The notes under the pieces: generated by a model
The model's database searches: none
What the model saw: only the letters and a program-made list of their open reading frames with translations
What the model was told of the DNA's origin: nothing
Made by a program: the position numbers and the translations under genes
Shown here: positions 1 to 10,730 of the stretch, in pieces
Position numbering within the stretch: the stretch's first letter is position 1
How the letters are laid out: each line of letters opens with the position of its first letter
Source: Lineus longissimus
Taxonomy: Eukaryota; Nemertea; Pilidiophora; Heteronemertea; Lineidae
Length of the DNA: 64,000 nucleotides
Direction of reading: 5' to 3'
Assembly (NCBI RefSeq): GCF_910592395.1
Contig: NC_088308.1
Coordinates: 15,083,501-15,147,500 of the forward strand

Positions 1-607
1 TGCCAATCCTAACACCGATGTACCCGAATAGGATGCCACAATGGGAGGAGACAACGCCAAGTCCTTACTTGCCCCGCCTAGGTCCTAATTTGATGCATGC
101 CGAGAAAGCTGTACCAGCACAACTCCCCACCAGGGACCGACCTTGCTTGGTACAGGAAAGGTCACACCAACCAACCACCCTCACCAGGACACATATCCAA
201 GGTACACTGAAAATGTAGCACCTGCCGTACTGGATCCAACAGTAGCTGAGTTCCGCCCCAGAAGCGACATAGAACACCTAACTGAGGCTTTGTTCAAATT
301 AGTTACATTAAGTAGGCTTCCGGCCCCTGAGCCAGCCATCTTTACCGGAGACCCCCTCACCTATCCAGACCGGCTCGCTTCTTTCAACACTTTGATTGAC
401 AGCTGGGGAATTCCAACACAAGAGAGAATCCATTATCTAAAGAAATACTTGGGTGGACCAGCTAAGGCAGCTGTTAGTGGTTACTTCTTGCTGCAGGGCC
501 CAACCGCATTTGAAAAGGCCAAGAAGGTCCGACAAGAGCATTATGGCAATCCTTTTATTGTAGCTGAGGCCTTTCGTAACAATGCAATGGCCGAAGATAA
601 CTGGTAA
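1..607 (+). pseudogene. BEL/Pao gag, N-terminal part (partial, frameshifted)
   Basis: The readable frame at 143-607 resembles the DUF1759-type gag of BEL/Pao elements. It has a proline-rich lead, then the block PAIFTGDPLTYPDRLASF, then a helical section including YLGGPAKAAVSGY. Upstream, 18-218 is open in a different frame, so the N-terminus is probably frameshifted near position 200. The true start lies before the window or is lost. The frame ends at 605-607, and the gag homology continues in another frame from about 582, another indel. Gag would form the cytoplasmic particle core that packages the element RNA. No function is expected from this copy. Confidence 0.75.
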
Positions 608-2663
608 GGACGGTAAATGTTTAAGAGACCTATCAGATTTTCTGCAACAGTGTCTCGTGGCGATGGAAACCACAGGCGATTTAAAGATCCTAAATGATCA
701 CAGGGAAAACCAAAAAATATTGCAGAGATTGCCCGATTGGATAATCAATAGATGGGGGAGACGTGTCGCCACTTCAAAGAAAGAAAAGGGTTGCTACCCC
801 ACCTTTGCTGAATTTGCAAGTTTCATGGCTGTGGAGGCTGAGATAGCCTGTGATCCAGTCGTGTCAATCGGCTCCCTGAAGACTCAAGTCCATGATAAAG
901 AGAGAGAAGGGGACAAAGCAGGAAGCAAGAAGAGGTACCCAGGAGCCAATGTTCTGGCCATGGGCACAAGGGAAAACATCAGTCTTCCATGTCAATTTTG
1001 TAAAAAGCCTAACCATATTATGCATGACTGCCGATCCTTCAGCCGAAAAGCGAAGGATGAGAAGACCTCATTTATACAGGGGAACAGAATGTGTTTTGGA
1101 TGCCTGGGTCAAGGTCATATTTCAAGGGAGTGCAAAAACAGAAGCAAATGTAAGCGTTGTGATGGCAATCACCCAACATGTTAACATGAGGATCGAAAGG
1201 AAACTGCTCCAAAACCTGCGAAGACTCCAGCACCCAAGGCCCCGAGTCAGTCCGCCAGACCACAAGAAGTCAAGCATGGTGACTGGAAGAACAAAAAAGA
1301 CGTTGACAAAAGGACAGAGAATGTGGCAATGACTGAACGCACAGCAAAGGCAGACTCTAAGGCAACAGGCCAAATAAGCAGAAGAGATGAACCCACAGGC
1401 AGTGCTATGGTGGTACCTGTCTGGGTGTCAAGCAAGGAAACGCCGGAAAGGGAGATATTAGTTTACGCCCTGCTAGATACGCAGTCGGATACTACGTTTA
1501 TTCTTAACCACACAGGTGACAGGTTGGGGGCAAAGTCGGTCCTGACCCATTTACGGCTGTCGACCATGACAGCCAGATTTCAGCGCATATCAGGTAACAG
1601 GTACAACAATTTGATGGTCCGTGCCTTCAGCGGAGGAGAGAAGATCCCCCTGCCGACCACATTTTCTCGTGAATTCATCCCCATGGAAGAATCACACATA
1701 CCGACCGGAGACAAGATCAGTAGATGGCCATGGGATCACCTCAAGCCAATCTCCAACAAAATTCCTTCATTACAAGATTGTGACGTTGGGCTCCTGATAG
1801 GATATAACTGCCCACGAGCCCTGCCGCCACTCAAGTGTGTGACTGGGAATGATAGGGAACCATTTGCAGTGCAGACGGCCCTTGGATGGAGCATCGTCGG
1901 CTGCTCATCAGAGGTCAACTACGGTGATGCTATAGGTGCGACACATCAGGTCATAAAGAGGACTATTCCAGAAGATTTGAGAGCAGTTCAAGATAAAGGT
2001 GAAACAAGGGATGAAGTCAACTACTCCCTAAAGACCACGGTAAAAGATGATATAGTCAGACCCACAGATGTCCTGAAGGTCCTAGAAACAGATTTTAGCG
2101 CAGGAGAGACTAGCCAGACCACGATGTCTCAAGACGATCTGAGATTCAAGGAAATCCTGGATGACGGTGTTTATCAGAATGAAGACGGGTACATCACAAT
2201 GCCATTAAGGATGGCCGAAAGGCGCATCTCCAGCCTAAAGCGAAGATTCCAAAATGATGATCAGTATTTTAGCGACTATAAAGCCTTCCTGGAAGAAATC
2301 ATCAAACGAGGCGACGCAGAACCAGTCCCTTAGGCAGAGATAATTAAAGGGACGGTGTGGTACATTCCACACCATGGGGTGTACCATCCCAAAAAGCCAG
2401 GTAAGATCCGTGTAGTCTTTGACTGCAGTGCTAAGTATAACAACACCTCGCTAAATGATCACCTGTTGACTGGGCCAGACTTGATGAATCCACTGATAGG
2501 GGTTCTGTGCCGTTTCCGACAAGAGAAAGTCGCCTTTATGTGTGACATTGAGAAAATGTTCCACCAATTCAAGGTCACACCTACAGATCAAGATTATCTC
2601 CGTTTTCTGTGGTGGTCGGACAATGACATTGGGAAAGATCCCATCGACTTTAGAATGAAGGTG
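582..2663 (+). pseudogene. BEL/Pao gag zinc knuckles, A17-type protease and start of reverse transcriptase
   Basis: One reading frame runs from 582 to the Polinton junction, broken only by TAA at 1182-1184 and TAG at 2331-2333. The first part holds zinc-knuckle motifs (CQFCKKPNHIMHDC, then CFGCLGQGHISREC and CKRCDGNHPTC). The middle is an aspartic protease of the A17 type: LLDTQSDTTFIL holds the active Asp, with DVGLLIGYNCPRAL and TALGWSIVG downstream. After the TAG the frame enters the RT fingers and palm ([13 protein letters not shown], then [14 protein letters not shown] with a catalytic Asp). It stops at 2663 because the Polinton is inserted there. The stops look like decay, although the first sits at a natural gag/pol boundary. 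Confidence 0.85.
2658..2663. repeat. Left 6-bp target-site duplication (AAGGTG)
   Basis: AAGGTG directly precedes the left Polinton terminus (AGTAGGGG). The same hexamer follows the right terminus at 22859-22864. A 6-bp duplication is the family rule for Polintons. Confidence 0.95.
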
Positions 2664-3088
2664 AGTAGGGGAAAAGTGAGAGTTCTAACCCAACCTACAT
2701 TTGACTGACATCCCTTTCAGTCAAATCTCAGTCAACACGTTTCACGAATTTTCTCACCCTTTTCCAGTTAAATCCTAGTCAAACAAAACTCAGTCAAATT
2801 CCAGTCATTACGTCACACAACTTCTCTCATTTTGATAAATTTTCATTAATTTTTCCTCCAGTCAAATCTCAGTCAACCGCTCGCTTCGCTCGCTGTTCAA
2901 TTATTCCAGTCAAATCTCAGTCAACCGCTCGCTTCGCTCGCTGTTCAATTATTCCAGTCAAACATCAGTTAAACCCGTTCTCTAAATCTGGAGAACGAAC
3001 ACCTGGTCAAACATCAGTCAACACTTTTTAGCTCAGCTGACTAAGTCAGCCGAGCTTGTCAAATAAGTTGTTCAGTGGCGTCCGTCTG

Positions 3089-3119
<31 letters not shown>

Positions 3120-5108
3120 GTTAAACCCATGGTGCACATTTTGTAACCGTAAGACCTAGAGACTTCAATTTTGCATTTCTGGATACTTCTGGTCAAACTC
3201 TACTTTCAAAACAAAATTTGTCGCCATTCGACCTACTTCCTGCGAGCGAGAGTGCATGAAGGAAACTGGCCTATATCGGCCTAGGAGCAGCAGAATTAGT
3301 CGAAATATGCTCTAATATTAAGATAAAATTCTTGAAAATCTATTTTATTGAGAAAAAGTTCAAAATTTTAACAGGAGAGGGCGCTACCTGCCTTTTAAAT
3401 ATTTCTGCCGATTCAAATTCCCGCCCGATGACGTCAGCCATCAATGAAGTCTCCTATTTGCCAGTTCTCAAAACATGGCAGCTACACAACAAAAGCAGTA
3501 GCTCCAGGAATAAATCACTGTTCACTTCAGCTTCGTAATCGATTGTACCCCCACTTTATTGTGTTTTGTGTGGTGTTCCTATTCAATCAACGATGTAAGG
3601 CCTTATTATGTTGGTTTTAATTGAGAAGGTGCATTATAAGCGGCGTACGAAATACCGAAGCGGAGACAAAATGGCGGCATGTTGTTTACGCTTGGAGCTC
3701 AATGACACTCGATCAAGTACCCAATTTTCTGCTTAAAAAGTAGTCTGGTAGGCGATATTATCACCAGTTCGTTTCAGTGGTAGTCATAAGGTCTTTAGGG
3801 ACTACTTTCAGAAATTAGTTCTTGAAAATTTGTCCACATTTCTGTGAAAACGATATCGGAAGTGCATGCTCTGTTCGCGATGACATCGCCGATGTATTTT
3901 GAAGTGGAGAATTCCCACAGTATGTGCAGTGAATCGGCATGATTCTGTTCGCCTATTAAGTTTTAGTCTACGATTCTTTCATGAGTAAAAAGTAGACATT
4001 CTAAGCAATACAATAATGTCACTCCCATAAAAATTGATTGGAAATTGAGGGAGCTACGGCATTCTGTTCGGCAACTGGCAGCGCTGAAAAAATACATTGC
4101 ATACTGTACAATACCAAATGGCACATTTTAAAAAGCGCTCATTGGACAACGTAGGGAATCACCAGAAATGACGTCATCGCTGGTCTAAATAGAAAACTAC
4201 GGTGGCGCAGTAGAGCACACGAAAAGGTTTAGCATTAACTTCGTCATGCAAGCTTCAGAAACAAAACGATTTCTCATGAATGATTAATTTGATCATCATC
4301 AGCTTGTTTCCCCTGATAGATAAAAAATGATTCACAATTTCCATCAAAGTTTTCTATTTTGTGTATAGTCACATGTTATTTAACTGGCAAACAGGCAAGG
4401 AGCTAAGCAGTTTTGAATATTCGCGGGAAAATACTTCGTACTTGTAAACGAGGCTATGACAATGAGTATCCTCATTCATGGCATAAACTTCATGTTTCGG
4501 TAAATATTTTCATACGATGATTTCACCCGAATTATGGTCAGGATTGAGGAATGAACAGTGGCATAATTATGTCAACCAAAAACATTGGTACCGTAGTGAA
4601 CGCAAAAGGATATCAAATACCATGGAGCATGCCATTTTCATGCATAATGAACTAAACACCGGGAAGATATTAATGATATTAACTCAGCTGAGCGCCAGGC
4701 CCTTGGGCCTCTTGTTCACTCAGTCAAATCTCAGTTAAACCCGTTCTCCAAATCTGGATAACGAACACCTGGTCAAAACGTGGTCAAATTAAATTATTTT
4801 ACAAAACGCTCTAGCTTTCTCAAACTCAGTGAAATTCTGGTCAACCCGTTCTCCAATTTTGGAGAACGACCTCCAGTTAAAATTCCAGTCTAATTTTTTA
4901 CACCAGTCAAATCTCAGTTAAACTCGGTCTCCAAATCTGGAGAACGAACCGTGGTCAACACATTTCTACAAAAGGCACAAAAGTACACAACTTCTACAAA
5001 ACCGAAACTTAAAAAAGGGGAATACCCTTTCCAAACGTATATCTAATCAAAAAATATTATTGTGTATAATATAAATGATGCTCTTCCTCTCAAACGAACA
5101 ACTTGAAC
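2664..5108 (+). repeat. Polinton left terminal inverted repeat (interrupted)
   Basis: The segments 2664-3029 and 4717-5108 together are 758 bp and match the reverse complement of 22101-22858. The outer part is rich in CAGTCAAA/CTCAGTCAA motifs. It includes a 48-bp unit present twice (around 2862-2957) that contains CGCTCGCTTCGCTCGC, and repeated near-palindromes of the CTCCAAATCTGGAGAACG type. The inner end includes the promoter region and first 11 codons of the ORF at 5075, so the TIR is partly coding. Confidence 0.95.
3030..4716 (+). mobile_element. HINE-like repeat family 1, copy 1 (in Polinton TIR)
   Basis: This block starts AGCTCAGCTGACTAAGTCAG and ends in a GGCCCTTGGGCC hairpin followed by TCTTGTT. 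It lies in a T-run of the left TIR, and the right TIR is the uninterrupted empty site. It carries an (ATCC)n microsatellite near its 5' end (about 3085-3120) and no convincing ORF. The T-run target, 5' palindrome, microsatellite and 3' hairpin fit non-autonomous Helentron-type elements (inference). Family 1 recurs at 42997-45615. TGACGTCA sites occur at 3429-3436 and 4169-4176. Confidence 0.75.
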
Positions 5109-5377
5109 AACGTATCACACGTTCGACAAATTATCTAAAATGGAAAGATCTCCCATTGAACATTTGGTACAAAATCAACGCTTCGAACTCCTTCAAAACT
5201 ACAGTAGGTGAGTCAATGTTACTCACGTTGGAAGATTCGAAAGGTGACATTGTCACCGTGTGGCCTACGAGTATCATTAAGCGACAACTCACACCTGCTC
5301 ATAAGTATATACGATCCACAGGTCTGAAAGAGTCAGTAAATGGTAGGAATTACTACGGTTTTGACTTGGTGGAATAA
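5075..5377 (+). CDS. Small Polinton protein with TIR-encoded N-terminus
   Basis: A 100-residue ORF I do not recognise. Its first 11 residues (MMLFLSNEQLE) lie inside the left TIR and match the start of the unrelated ORF at the right end (21850-22134) at 10 of 11 positions. The rest is mixed and soluble-looking, with no membrane segment, and includes WKDLPLNIWYKINA and GRNYYGFDLVE. The start follows TATAAATG, like the other Polinton genes. It is the outermost left gene and converges on minus-strand genes across a strong hairpin at 5535-5569. TIR-proximal Polinton genes vary between elements, so this may be accessory cargo. Confidence 0.5.
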   Translation: MMLFLSNEQLEQRITRSTNYLKWKDLPLNIWYKINASNSFKTTVGESMLLTLEDSKGDIVTVWPTSIIKRQLTPAHKYIRSTGLKESVNGRNYYGFDLVE

Positions 5378-5534
5378 TTTTATAAGCCCTTAAGCCTATA
5401 AATTTACATCCACACTACTCTTGTCTGACTTGCTAAAATAGCCCAAACTGATTATCTCGGATGAAAGTCATGTCATTTCGGATACTTTGGATGCGATAAG
5501 CCCTGCTTCAAGTTAGAAGCTAAATTTATCATTT
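5378..5534. other. Intergenic spacer downstream of the left-end ORF
   Basis: No gene seen. It lies between the stop of the 5075 ORF and the hairpin at 5535 and is probably a 3' untranslated region. Confidence 0.3.
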
Positions 5535-5569
5535 AATGGGCGAAATTTTACTGTAAAATTTCGCCCATT
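5535..5569. terminator. 17-bp stem hairpin between convergent genes
   Basis: The sequence is a perfect inverted repeat centred on one T at 5552 (arms ATGGGCGAAATTTTAC and its complement, plus one A-T pair). It lies between the stop of the plus-strand ORF at 5377 and the minus-strand remnants ending at 5569. A 3'-end or termination role is inferred from position. Confidence 0.45.
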
Positions 5570-5760
5570 TATTTTTTAGATATGAAGAAAGTTTGTACTT
5601 TCTTCACTTCGCATGTCATACTCGCTGTGCTCTTCTTCAATAATAGTTTCCATTTATTTGAATTAAAGTCAGGATCTATGTATTTACCGTAGGACATGTC
5701 CATTTATTTTAACACTAACGTACAACACCTTTCACCCACTTGTCTAAGATCATACCTGCC
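5569..5760 (-). pseudogene. Collapsed remnant of a duplicated major capsid gene
   Basis: Reading the minus strand, about 5708-5745 encodes a tail ending KGVVR then stop, like the capsid C-terminus RGIVR. It is followed by TTAAAATAAATG and a 44-codon ORF (5703-5569) that starts MDMSYGKY, identical to the capsid N-terminus at 14803. Within it a second TAAATG (5653) opens a 25-codon frame with EEEHSEYDMRSE, a string also found in the protein at 12960-12493. It looks like the scar of a tandem gene duplication whose bodies were deleted while the start signals survived. Confidence 0.55.
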
Positions 5761-5786
5761 CTTTATTTACATAAAATAATATTTTT

Positions 5787-6200
5787 CTAAGATGTAATGA
5801 TAAGCTCAAATTCGCTCGCAGTAATAGTTCCATTGTCACTGACTCTGGAAAGTAAATTATTGACATTTATCAAGCATGCTTTTTTCTTGATCAAAATATC
5901 TAAATGTTTTTTCTCTTTTTTCCTCAACTGAGGAACTACAATTTTTCCAACCAAGCCTAACACTGTACAAATGGCGGAAATTGGTATGCTGACTACATTT
6001 CCAATCACTGTCGCCGCACCAATTGATGCCACTGTGACACTGGTGATATACATACCAATTTCACAACCATGCAAGATTTGACTAGCTTTTTTATATTTTT
6101 TTGACAGTTTTTTTCTTTCCCCAATGTTCACCTCTAATTCTGTAATTTTATCTTTAATTTTTTCAAGTCTAAATTCTTCCACACCATCGACATCATCCAT
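5787..6200 (-). CDS. Polinton small membrane protein with EF-hand-like tail
   Basis: 137 residues. Residues 7-47 are a charged, probably coiled-coil helix. Residues 48-90 are a long hydrophobic stretch, probably two membrane helices. A lysine-rich segment follows (KKEKKHLDILIKKK). The tail (residues 122-131, DNGTITASEF) resembles an EF-hand or 'xxGxIxxxEF' loop. Small proteins of this build recur in Polintons (my recollection), with no established role; a membrane-active virion part is a guess. The start ATG directly follows the TAA stop of the penton gene, sharing TAAATG, so the two are probably co-ordinately expressed. Confidence 0.6.
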   Translation of the reverse strand: MDDVDGVEEFRLEKIKDKITELEVNIGERKKLSKKYKKASQILHGCEIGMYITSVTVASIGAATVIGNVVSIPISAICTVLGLVGKIVVPQLRKKEKKHLDILIKKKACLINVNNLLSRVSDNGTITASEFELIITS

Positions 6201-6890
6201 TTATTCTAACCGTAAATCAATTGAAACTGGAGTTAAAAATTCAATAGCCTCACCATTCTGATCTTTGACCTGAAGTTCAATACTAGTATGGTCATGCTGT
6301 GCGATCTTTACTTTTTGCAGGGAGGTATATTCATCCATATCTCCATAATATTTACCTTTGGGGACAAATGAAGTAATAAGATCACTGCGCCTTCCATTTA
6401 CTATATTTTTCCTCGTATCGACGATACTACATGAAACTCTGTACTCATGATGTGGTGAAAATTTACAAGGTTTATTACCAGTAATTTCTGAGCTTATGAA
6501 GATATTCTCTGATATTCTCATCCCCAATATCTCACCTAGTTCTTTATGGAGAATCACACCAAACGGTGGCTTAACTTTAATTTTTATTTTACCGTCACTG
6601 GGTACATAAGTTAGGTCAAATTTATCAGCATGCCCTTTTTCACTCAGCGCTTCCTTTACTGCTTTATTGTAGGTCGCTGGTGTATAAAATCCATCAGGAA
6701 TAGTAATCAACTCCTGTGCTGTATATTCCTTATTGACCACAGTAGCATACCGTAGAAAGTGGTTCTTCAGTTTCCTTGAAAAATTATAGTAAGTCATAGG
6801 AATAATAGCCTTTTCAACCTGTACGGTTTCATACGGTTGAATACTCCCTGGGAGTAGACATCGTAATGTGTCATGGAACCTAATGTTCAT
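6201..6890 (-). CDS. Minor capsid (penton-like) protein, single jelly roll
   Basis: 229 residues, the usual size for the Polinton minor capsid protein. Residues 14-35 carry the typical early strand (GSIQPYETVQVEKAIIPMTY), followed by the aromatic YYNFSRKL turn. IPDGFYTPATYNKAVKEAL then leads into a beta-rich body, with a terminal strand SIELQVKDQNG. The fold would occupy the vertices of an icosahedral shell built with the major capsid protein at 13586-14803. The start follows AATAAATG. No lesion is visible. Assignment is by pattern and context, not by alignment. Confidence 0.75.
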   Translation of the reverse strand: MNIRFHDTLRCLLPGSIQPYETVQVEKAIIPMTYYNFSRKLKNHFLRYATVVNKEYTAQELITIPDGFYTPATYNKAVKEALSEKGHADKFDLTYVPSDGKIKIKVKPPFGVILHKELGEILGMRISENIFISSEITGNKPCKFSPHHEYRVSCSIVDTRKNIVNGRRSDLITSFVPKGKYYGDMDEYTSLQKVKIAQHDHTSIELQVKDQNGEAIEFLTPVSIDLRLE

Positions 6891-6920
6891 TTATTTTAGA
6901 ATAAATTTTATTTGCTTTTT

Positions 6921-6971
6921 AGCTCACCTCTTAGCAGAGGTGAGCTTATCCCATACCGTGGCGTCCGTCGT

Positions 6972-7003
<32 letters not shown>

Positions 7004-8044
7004 CGTCGTCGTCCGTCGTCCGTTAGCAGGGCACGTTTCGTAACTGTTAGAGCTATTGAGTTGAAACTTGGGACACATGTACCCTTATGTAATGACACCT
7101 TGGAGACCATGTTTCGGTCCGATTCGTTTCATGGTTTGGCCACCAGGGGGCCAAACGTTAAAAGTGAAAATATGCAATATCTCCCTTAATAGTAGTCGGG
7201 AAATTTTGAAAAAAATATGGTAGGTACTTCTAGCAAAGGTGCATCATATTTCCTCCGGGTTTTTGATTTGACCTCCTTTTCAAGGTCACAGAGGTCAAAT
7301 GGTGTAAATTGGCCGTTGGGATGTAACGATGGCACGTTTCTAAACTGCAATGACTATTGATACCAAATTTGGTACACATTTACCCCTTAGTAAGGTGATC
7401 TCAGGGACCGAAGTTTGGTCCAATATGATTCACCACTTGACCACCAGGGGGCAAAATCCAAAAACCTTAAAAATGTGATTATTCCTTAACTTCTTGCCCG
7501 ATTGCCACCAATTTGATATCATGGGTACATCTAACCACCATACAGTATATGTCACACAGGTTTTTAATTTGACCTTCTTGTCAAGGTCACAGAGGTCAAA
7601 TGGCGTAAATTCGCCGTCAGGCCGTAACTATGGCACGTTTCTTTACTGCAATGACTATTGATCACAAATTAAGTACACATGTACCCCTTGGTCAGGTGAT
7701 CTCAGGTACCGAAGTTTGGTGCAATCTGATTTGCCGTTTGGCCTCCAGGGAGGGGGCCAAATCCTAAATTCTTCAAAATACCATTATTCCTAGTAATGAC
7801 TTGCCCGATCGGCACCAATTTTATATCATAGGTACATCTAATTCTAACAACCATTCAATGTGTCACCCGGGTCTTCTTTGATTTGACCTACTTTTCAAGG
7901 TCACAGAGGTCGAATGTACTGTAAATTGGCCATTTTGGGGAAATTGTAATTGCTTGGACCTACATCAAACCTAACACTACATGACACAATACCATGCTCT
8001 TTATCCATCTTTCCTCCATGAGGTGAGCACAATGGCCCTGGCCA
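6921..8044 (+). mobile_element. HINE-like repeat family 2, copy A
   Basis: About 1.12 kb. It begins with the hairpin GCTCACCTCTTAGCAGAGGT, then a (GTC)n tract (about 6962-7022), then three ~310-bp internal modules, each with GGCACGTTTC, ACCAGGGGGC and CAAGGTCACAGAGGTCAAA, and ends AATGGCCCTGGCCA. T-runs flank it. It sits at the C-terminal end of the structural-type gene at 8047, whose last codons it probably altered. There is no real ORF. Confidence 0.8.
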
Positions 8045-8880
8045 TTTCATTTTCTAATCCCCCCTATATTGGATGACAATACTTGAACAATGACAAGAAT
8101 AGTGACCGCCACTGCGATGATCAAATGTTCTGCTAAAAATCCTACAACACTAGCAGCTGCTTTCAAGATAGTAGACACAATGGCCCCTAGAATTCCTGGA
8201 AGTACTGCTAGAGCTTTAGAACCTAAGGAAAGCAGCCAATTTTTAAATTTTATCAGACCCTGAGTAATTTTACTAGGAATTCCTGGCTTAGAAGGAATGC
8301 TAGGTCCTATAGGTTTACTAGGTCTACCAGATCCTCCCGGTGTATCAGGTTTAACTGATTTTGAAGGAGCACTTGGTTTTACTAAAGAGCCTATAGTTCC
8401 ACCAATGGCAGACAACGCTATAATAACTGCGGTGACAATGGTACCAAGTTTAAACCCCTTCAATTTGAACAGGGCATCGAGTCTGTCTCCTAAGGATCTG
8501 CTTGGATCATTGGCTGTATCTTTAAATTTATAAGCTGTCCGTTCAGCTATATTCCTAGTGTCTTGTTTGAGTTGTTTAACAATTTCAACTTCTTCTTCAT
8601 TAGCCTTGTACAAAACTTGGTACTCTTTCTTAATTAATGGCTCCCTCATTTCGATATCATCGCTTTGCTCCAATCTGTTTATTTTATCCATTATTCTCTT
8701 ACGTATCAGTCTATATTTTTCCCTAATGCCACGTAACTTACGTCTGATGTATTCAATAGCATCATCTAATTTAGAATTATTTGTTTTCAGGGGTTTGTCT
8801 GCTTCATTTAAAATATGATCTTGGACATTGGATATATCTGTCTCAAGAACAACTTCAACAAACTTTGTTTCACCTGTATC

Positions 8881-8952
8881 AATATTGGTCTCTTGTTCAC
8901 GATTGGTCTCTTGTTCACGATTGGTCTCTTGTTCACGATTGTCCTCTTGTTC
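8881..8952 (-). repeat. 18-bp tandem repeat inside the interrupted gene
   Basis: The unit CTTGTTCACGATTGGTCT and close variants repeat about four times and encode REQETN repeats on the minus strand. Copy number may vary. Confidence 0.8.
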
Positions 8953-9651
8953 ACAATTGGTGACTTCATTTTTCACAATAGCATTAGCATCCACAGGATA
9001 TTGTGCACTAGAACCTGCTCCATCTCCAGGGTTTTTTTCAATATTTTCAAGTCCTGTTGTTTCCTTCACTTTATCAAGTCCTTCTGTTTCCTCTAGTTTA
9101 ATATCTCTTAAAAATGCAAGTAGTCCTGATTTACTTCCCTTTATAGAATTTAAACTATAAGGCTCTCCATTTTCCATTGATAGCTTAATGTCTTCTGAAT
9201 AAAAATTATTATAATATACCTCCCCTTTCTCATCAAAATATAGTCTGAGACGTAGGTTATTCAAAGATTCCATGTTCTTTAATTTTTTCCCCCATTTTTT
9301 CAAAGACTTATCTAAAAACTCATCTTTTGCATCAATGACCGCTTCAGCCCTCATTAACGGAGATCTTATAGGATTTGGCGGATTTCCATCAGGTCCTTTC
9401 AACTTGGCTATATCAGCATAACTTTTAACTACTTTTCGTCGATCTATGATACCTTGCTCTTCTTTTTTGTTTTCTTCTTCAGTACGCGCTCTAATTTCTT
9501 CTTTTTGGGCACCTTGCTGATCTCCTTCCAATTCGCCTCTGAGATTATCATTATTCTCTCCTCGTTGAGCTAAGATATCTTCCTGGTATTGTGGTGCTAC
9601 TTGAAAATTATCCCAATCACCATCTGCATCTGGTTCATATGCTTCATTTTT

Positions 9652-9695
9652 AGCTCACCTTTTAGCAGAGGTGAGCTTATCCCATACCGTGGCGT

Positions 9696-9739
<44 letters not shown>

Positions 9740-10696
9740 CGTCGTCCGTTAGCAGGGCACGTTTCGTAACTGTTCGTTTCATGGTTTGGCCACCAGGGGG
9801 CCAAACGTTAAAAGTGAAAATATGCAATATCTCCCTCAATAGTAGTCGGGAAATTTTGAAAAAAATATGGTAGGTACTTCTAGCAAAGGTGCATCATATA
9901 TCCTCCTGGTTTTTGATTTGACCTCCTTTTCAAGGTCACAGAGGTCAAATGGTGTAAATTGGCCGTTAGGATGTAACGATGGCACGTTTCTAAACTGCAA
10001 TGACTATTGATACCAAATTTGGTACACATTTACCCCTTAGTCAGGTGATCTCAGGGACCGAAGTTTGGTCCAATATGATTCACCACTTGACCACCAGGGG
10101 GAAAAATCCAAAAACCTTAAAAATGTGATTATTCCTTAACTTCTTGCCCGATTGCCACCAATTTGATATCATGGGTACATCTAACCACCATACAGTATAT
10201 GTGACACAGGTTTTTAATTTGACCTTCTTGTCAAGGTCACAGAGGTCAAATGGTGTAAATTCGCCGTCAGGCCGTAACAATGGCACGTTTCTTAACTGCA
10301 ATGACTATTGATCACAAATTAAGTACACATGTACCCCTTGGTCAGGTGATCTCAGGTACCGAAGTTTGGTGCGATCTGATTTGCCGTTTGGCCTCCAGGG
10401 AGGGGGCCAAATCCTAAATTCTTCAAAATGCCATTATTCCTAGTAATGACTTGCCCGATTGGCACCAATTTTATATCATAGGTACATCTAATTCTAACAA
10501 CCATTCAATGTGTCACCCGGGTCTTCTTTGATTTGACCTACTTTTCAAGGTCACAGAGGTCGAATGTACTGTAAATTGGCCATTTTGGGGAAATTGTAAT
10601 TGCTTGGACCTACATCAAACCTAACACTACATGACACAAGACCATGCTCTTTATCCATCTTTCCTCCACATGAGGTGAGCACAATGGCCCTGGCCA
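9652..10696 (+). mobile_element. HINE-like repeat family 2, copy B
   Basis: Nearly identical to copy A (6921-8044) and in the same orientation, but lacking roughly 80 bp after the first GGCACGTTTCGTAACTGTT. It has the same 5' hairpin, a (GTC)n tract at about 9693-9738 and the 3' GGCCCTGGCCA end. It lies between two T5 runs (9647-9651 and 10697-10701). The interrupted reading frame implies a single T5 before insertion, so the T-run was duplicated or split. Confidence 0.85.
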
Positions 10697-10730
10697 TTTT
10701 TAAATCCCTCATCACCTTCAGCCATTTATT

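Larger units (their letters stand above)
8047..10725 (-). pseudogene. Polinton coiled-coil/membrane protein, interrupted by a repeat
   Basis: The start ATG is at 10725 (in TAAATG). Ten or so codons later (10697-10722) the family-2 repeat copy B interrupts it, and the same frame resumes at about 9651 and runs to 8047. The protein is acidic and lysine-rich. It has a tandem REQETN repeat (copies around 8885-8945), a helical region rich in basic residues, and C-terminal hydrophobic stretches (IVTAVIIALSAIGGTIGSLV, later LAEHLIIAVAVTILVIVQVL) separated by a Pro/Gly/Lys-rich linker. That suggests a membrane-anchored or virion-internal protein. I do not recognise a family. The empty-site reading frame is uninterrupted through the T5 run, so the insertion alone broke it at the 5' end. 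Confidence 0.65.

Noticed and set aside
7000-7050. CRISPR-like or satellite array in the GTC tract
   Set aside because: It is a simple trinucleotide microsatellite without spacers, in a eukaryotic repeat.
9589-9873. ORFs with runs of arginine over the GTC microsatellites (also near 45700 and 61940)
   Set aside because: They are translations of the (GTC)n tract in the family-2 and family-3 repeats, present in several frames and both strands; no conserved protein.
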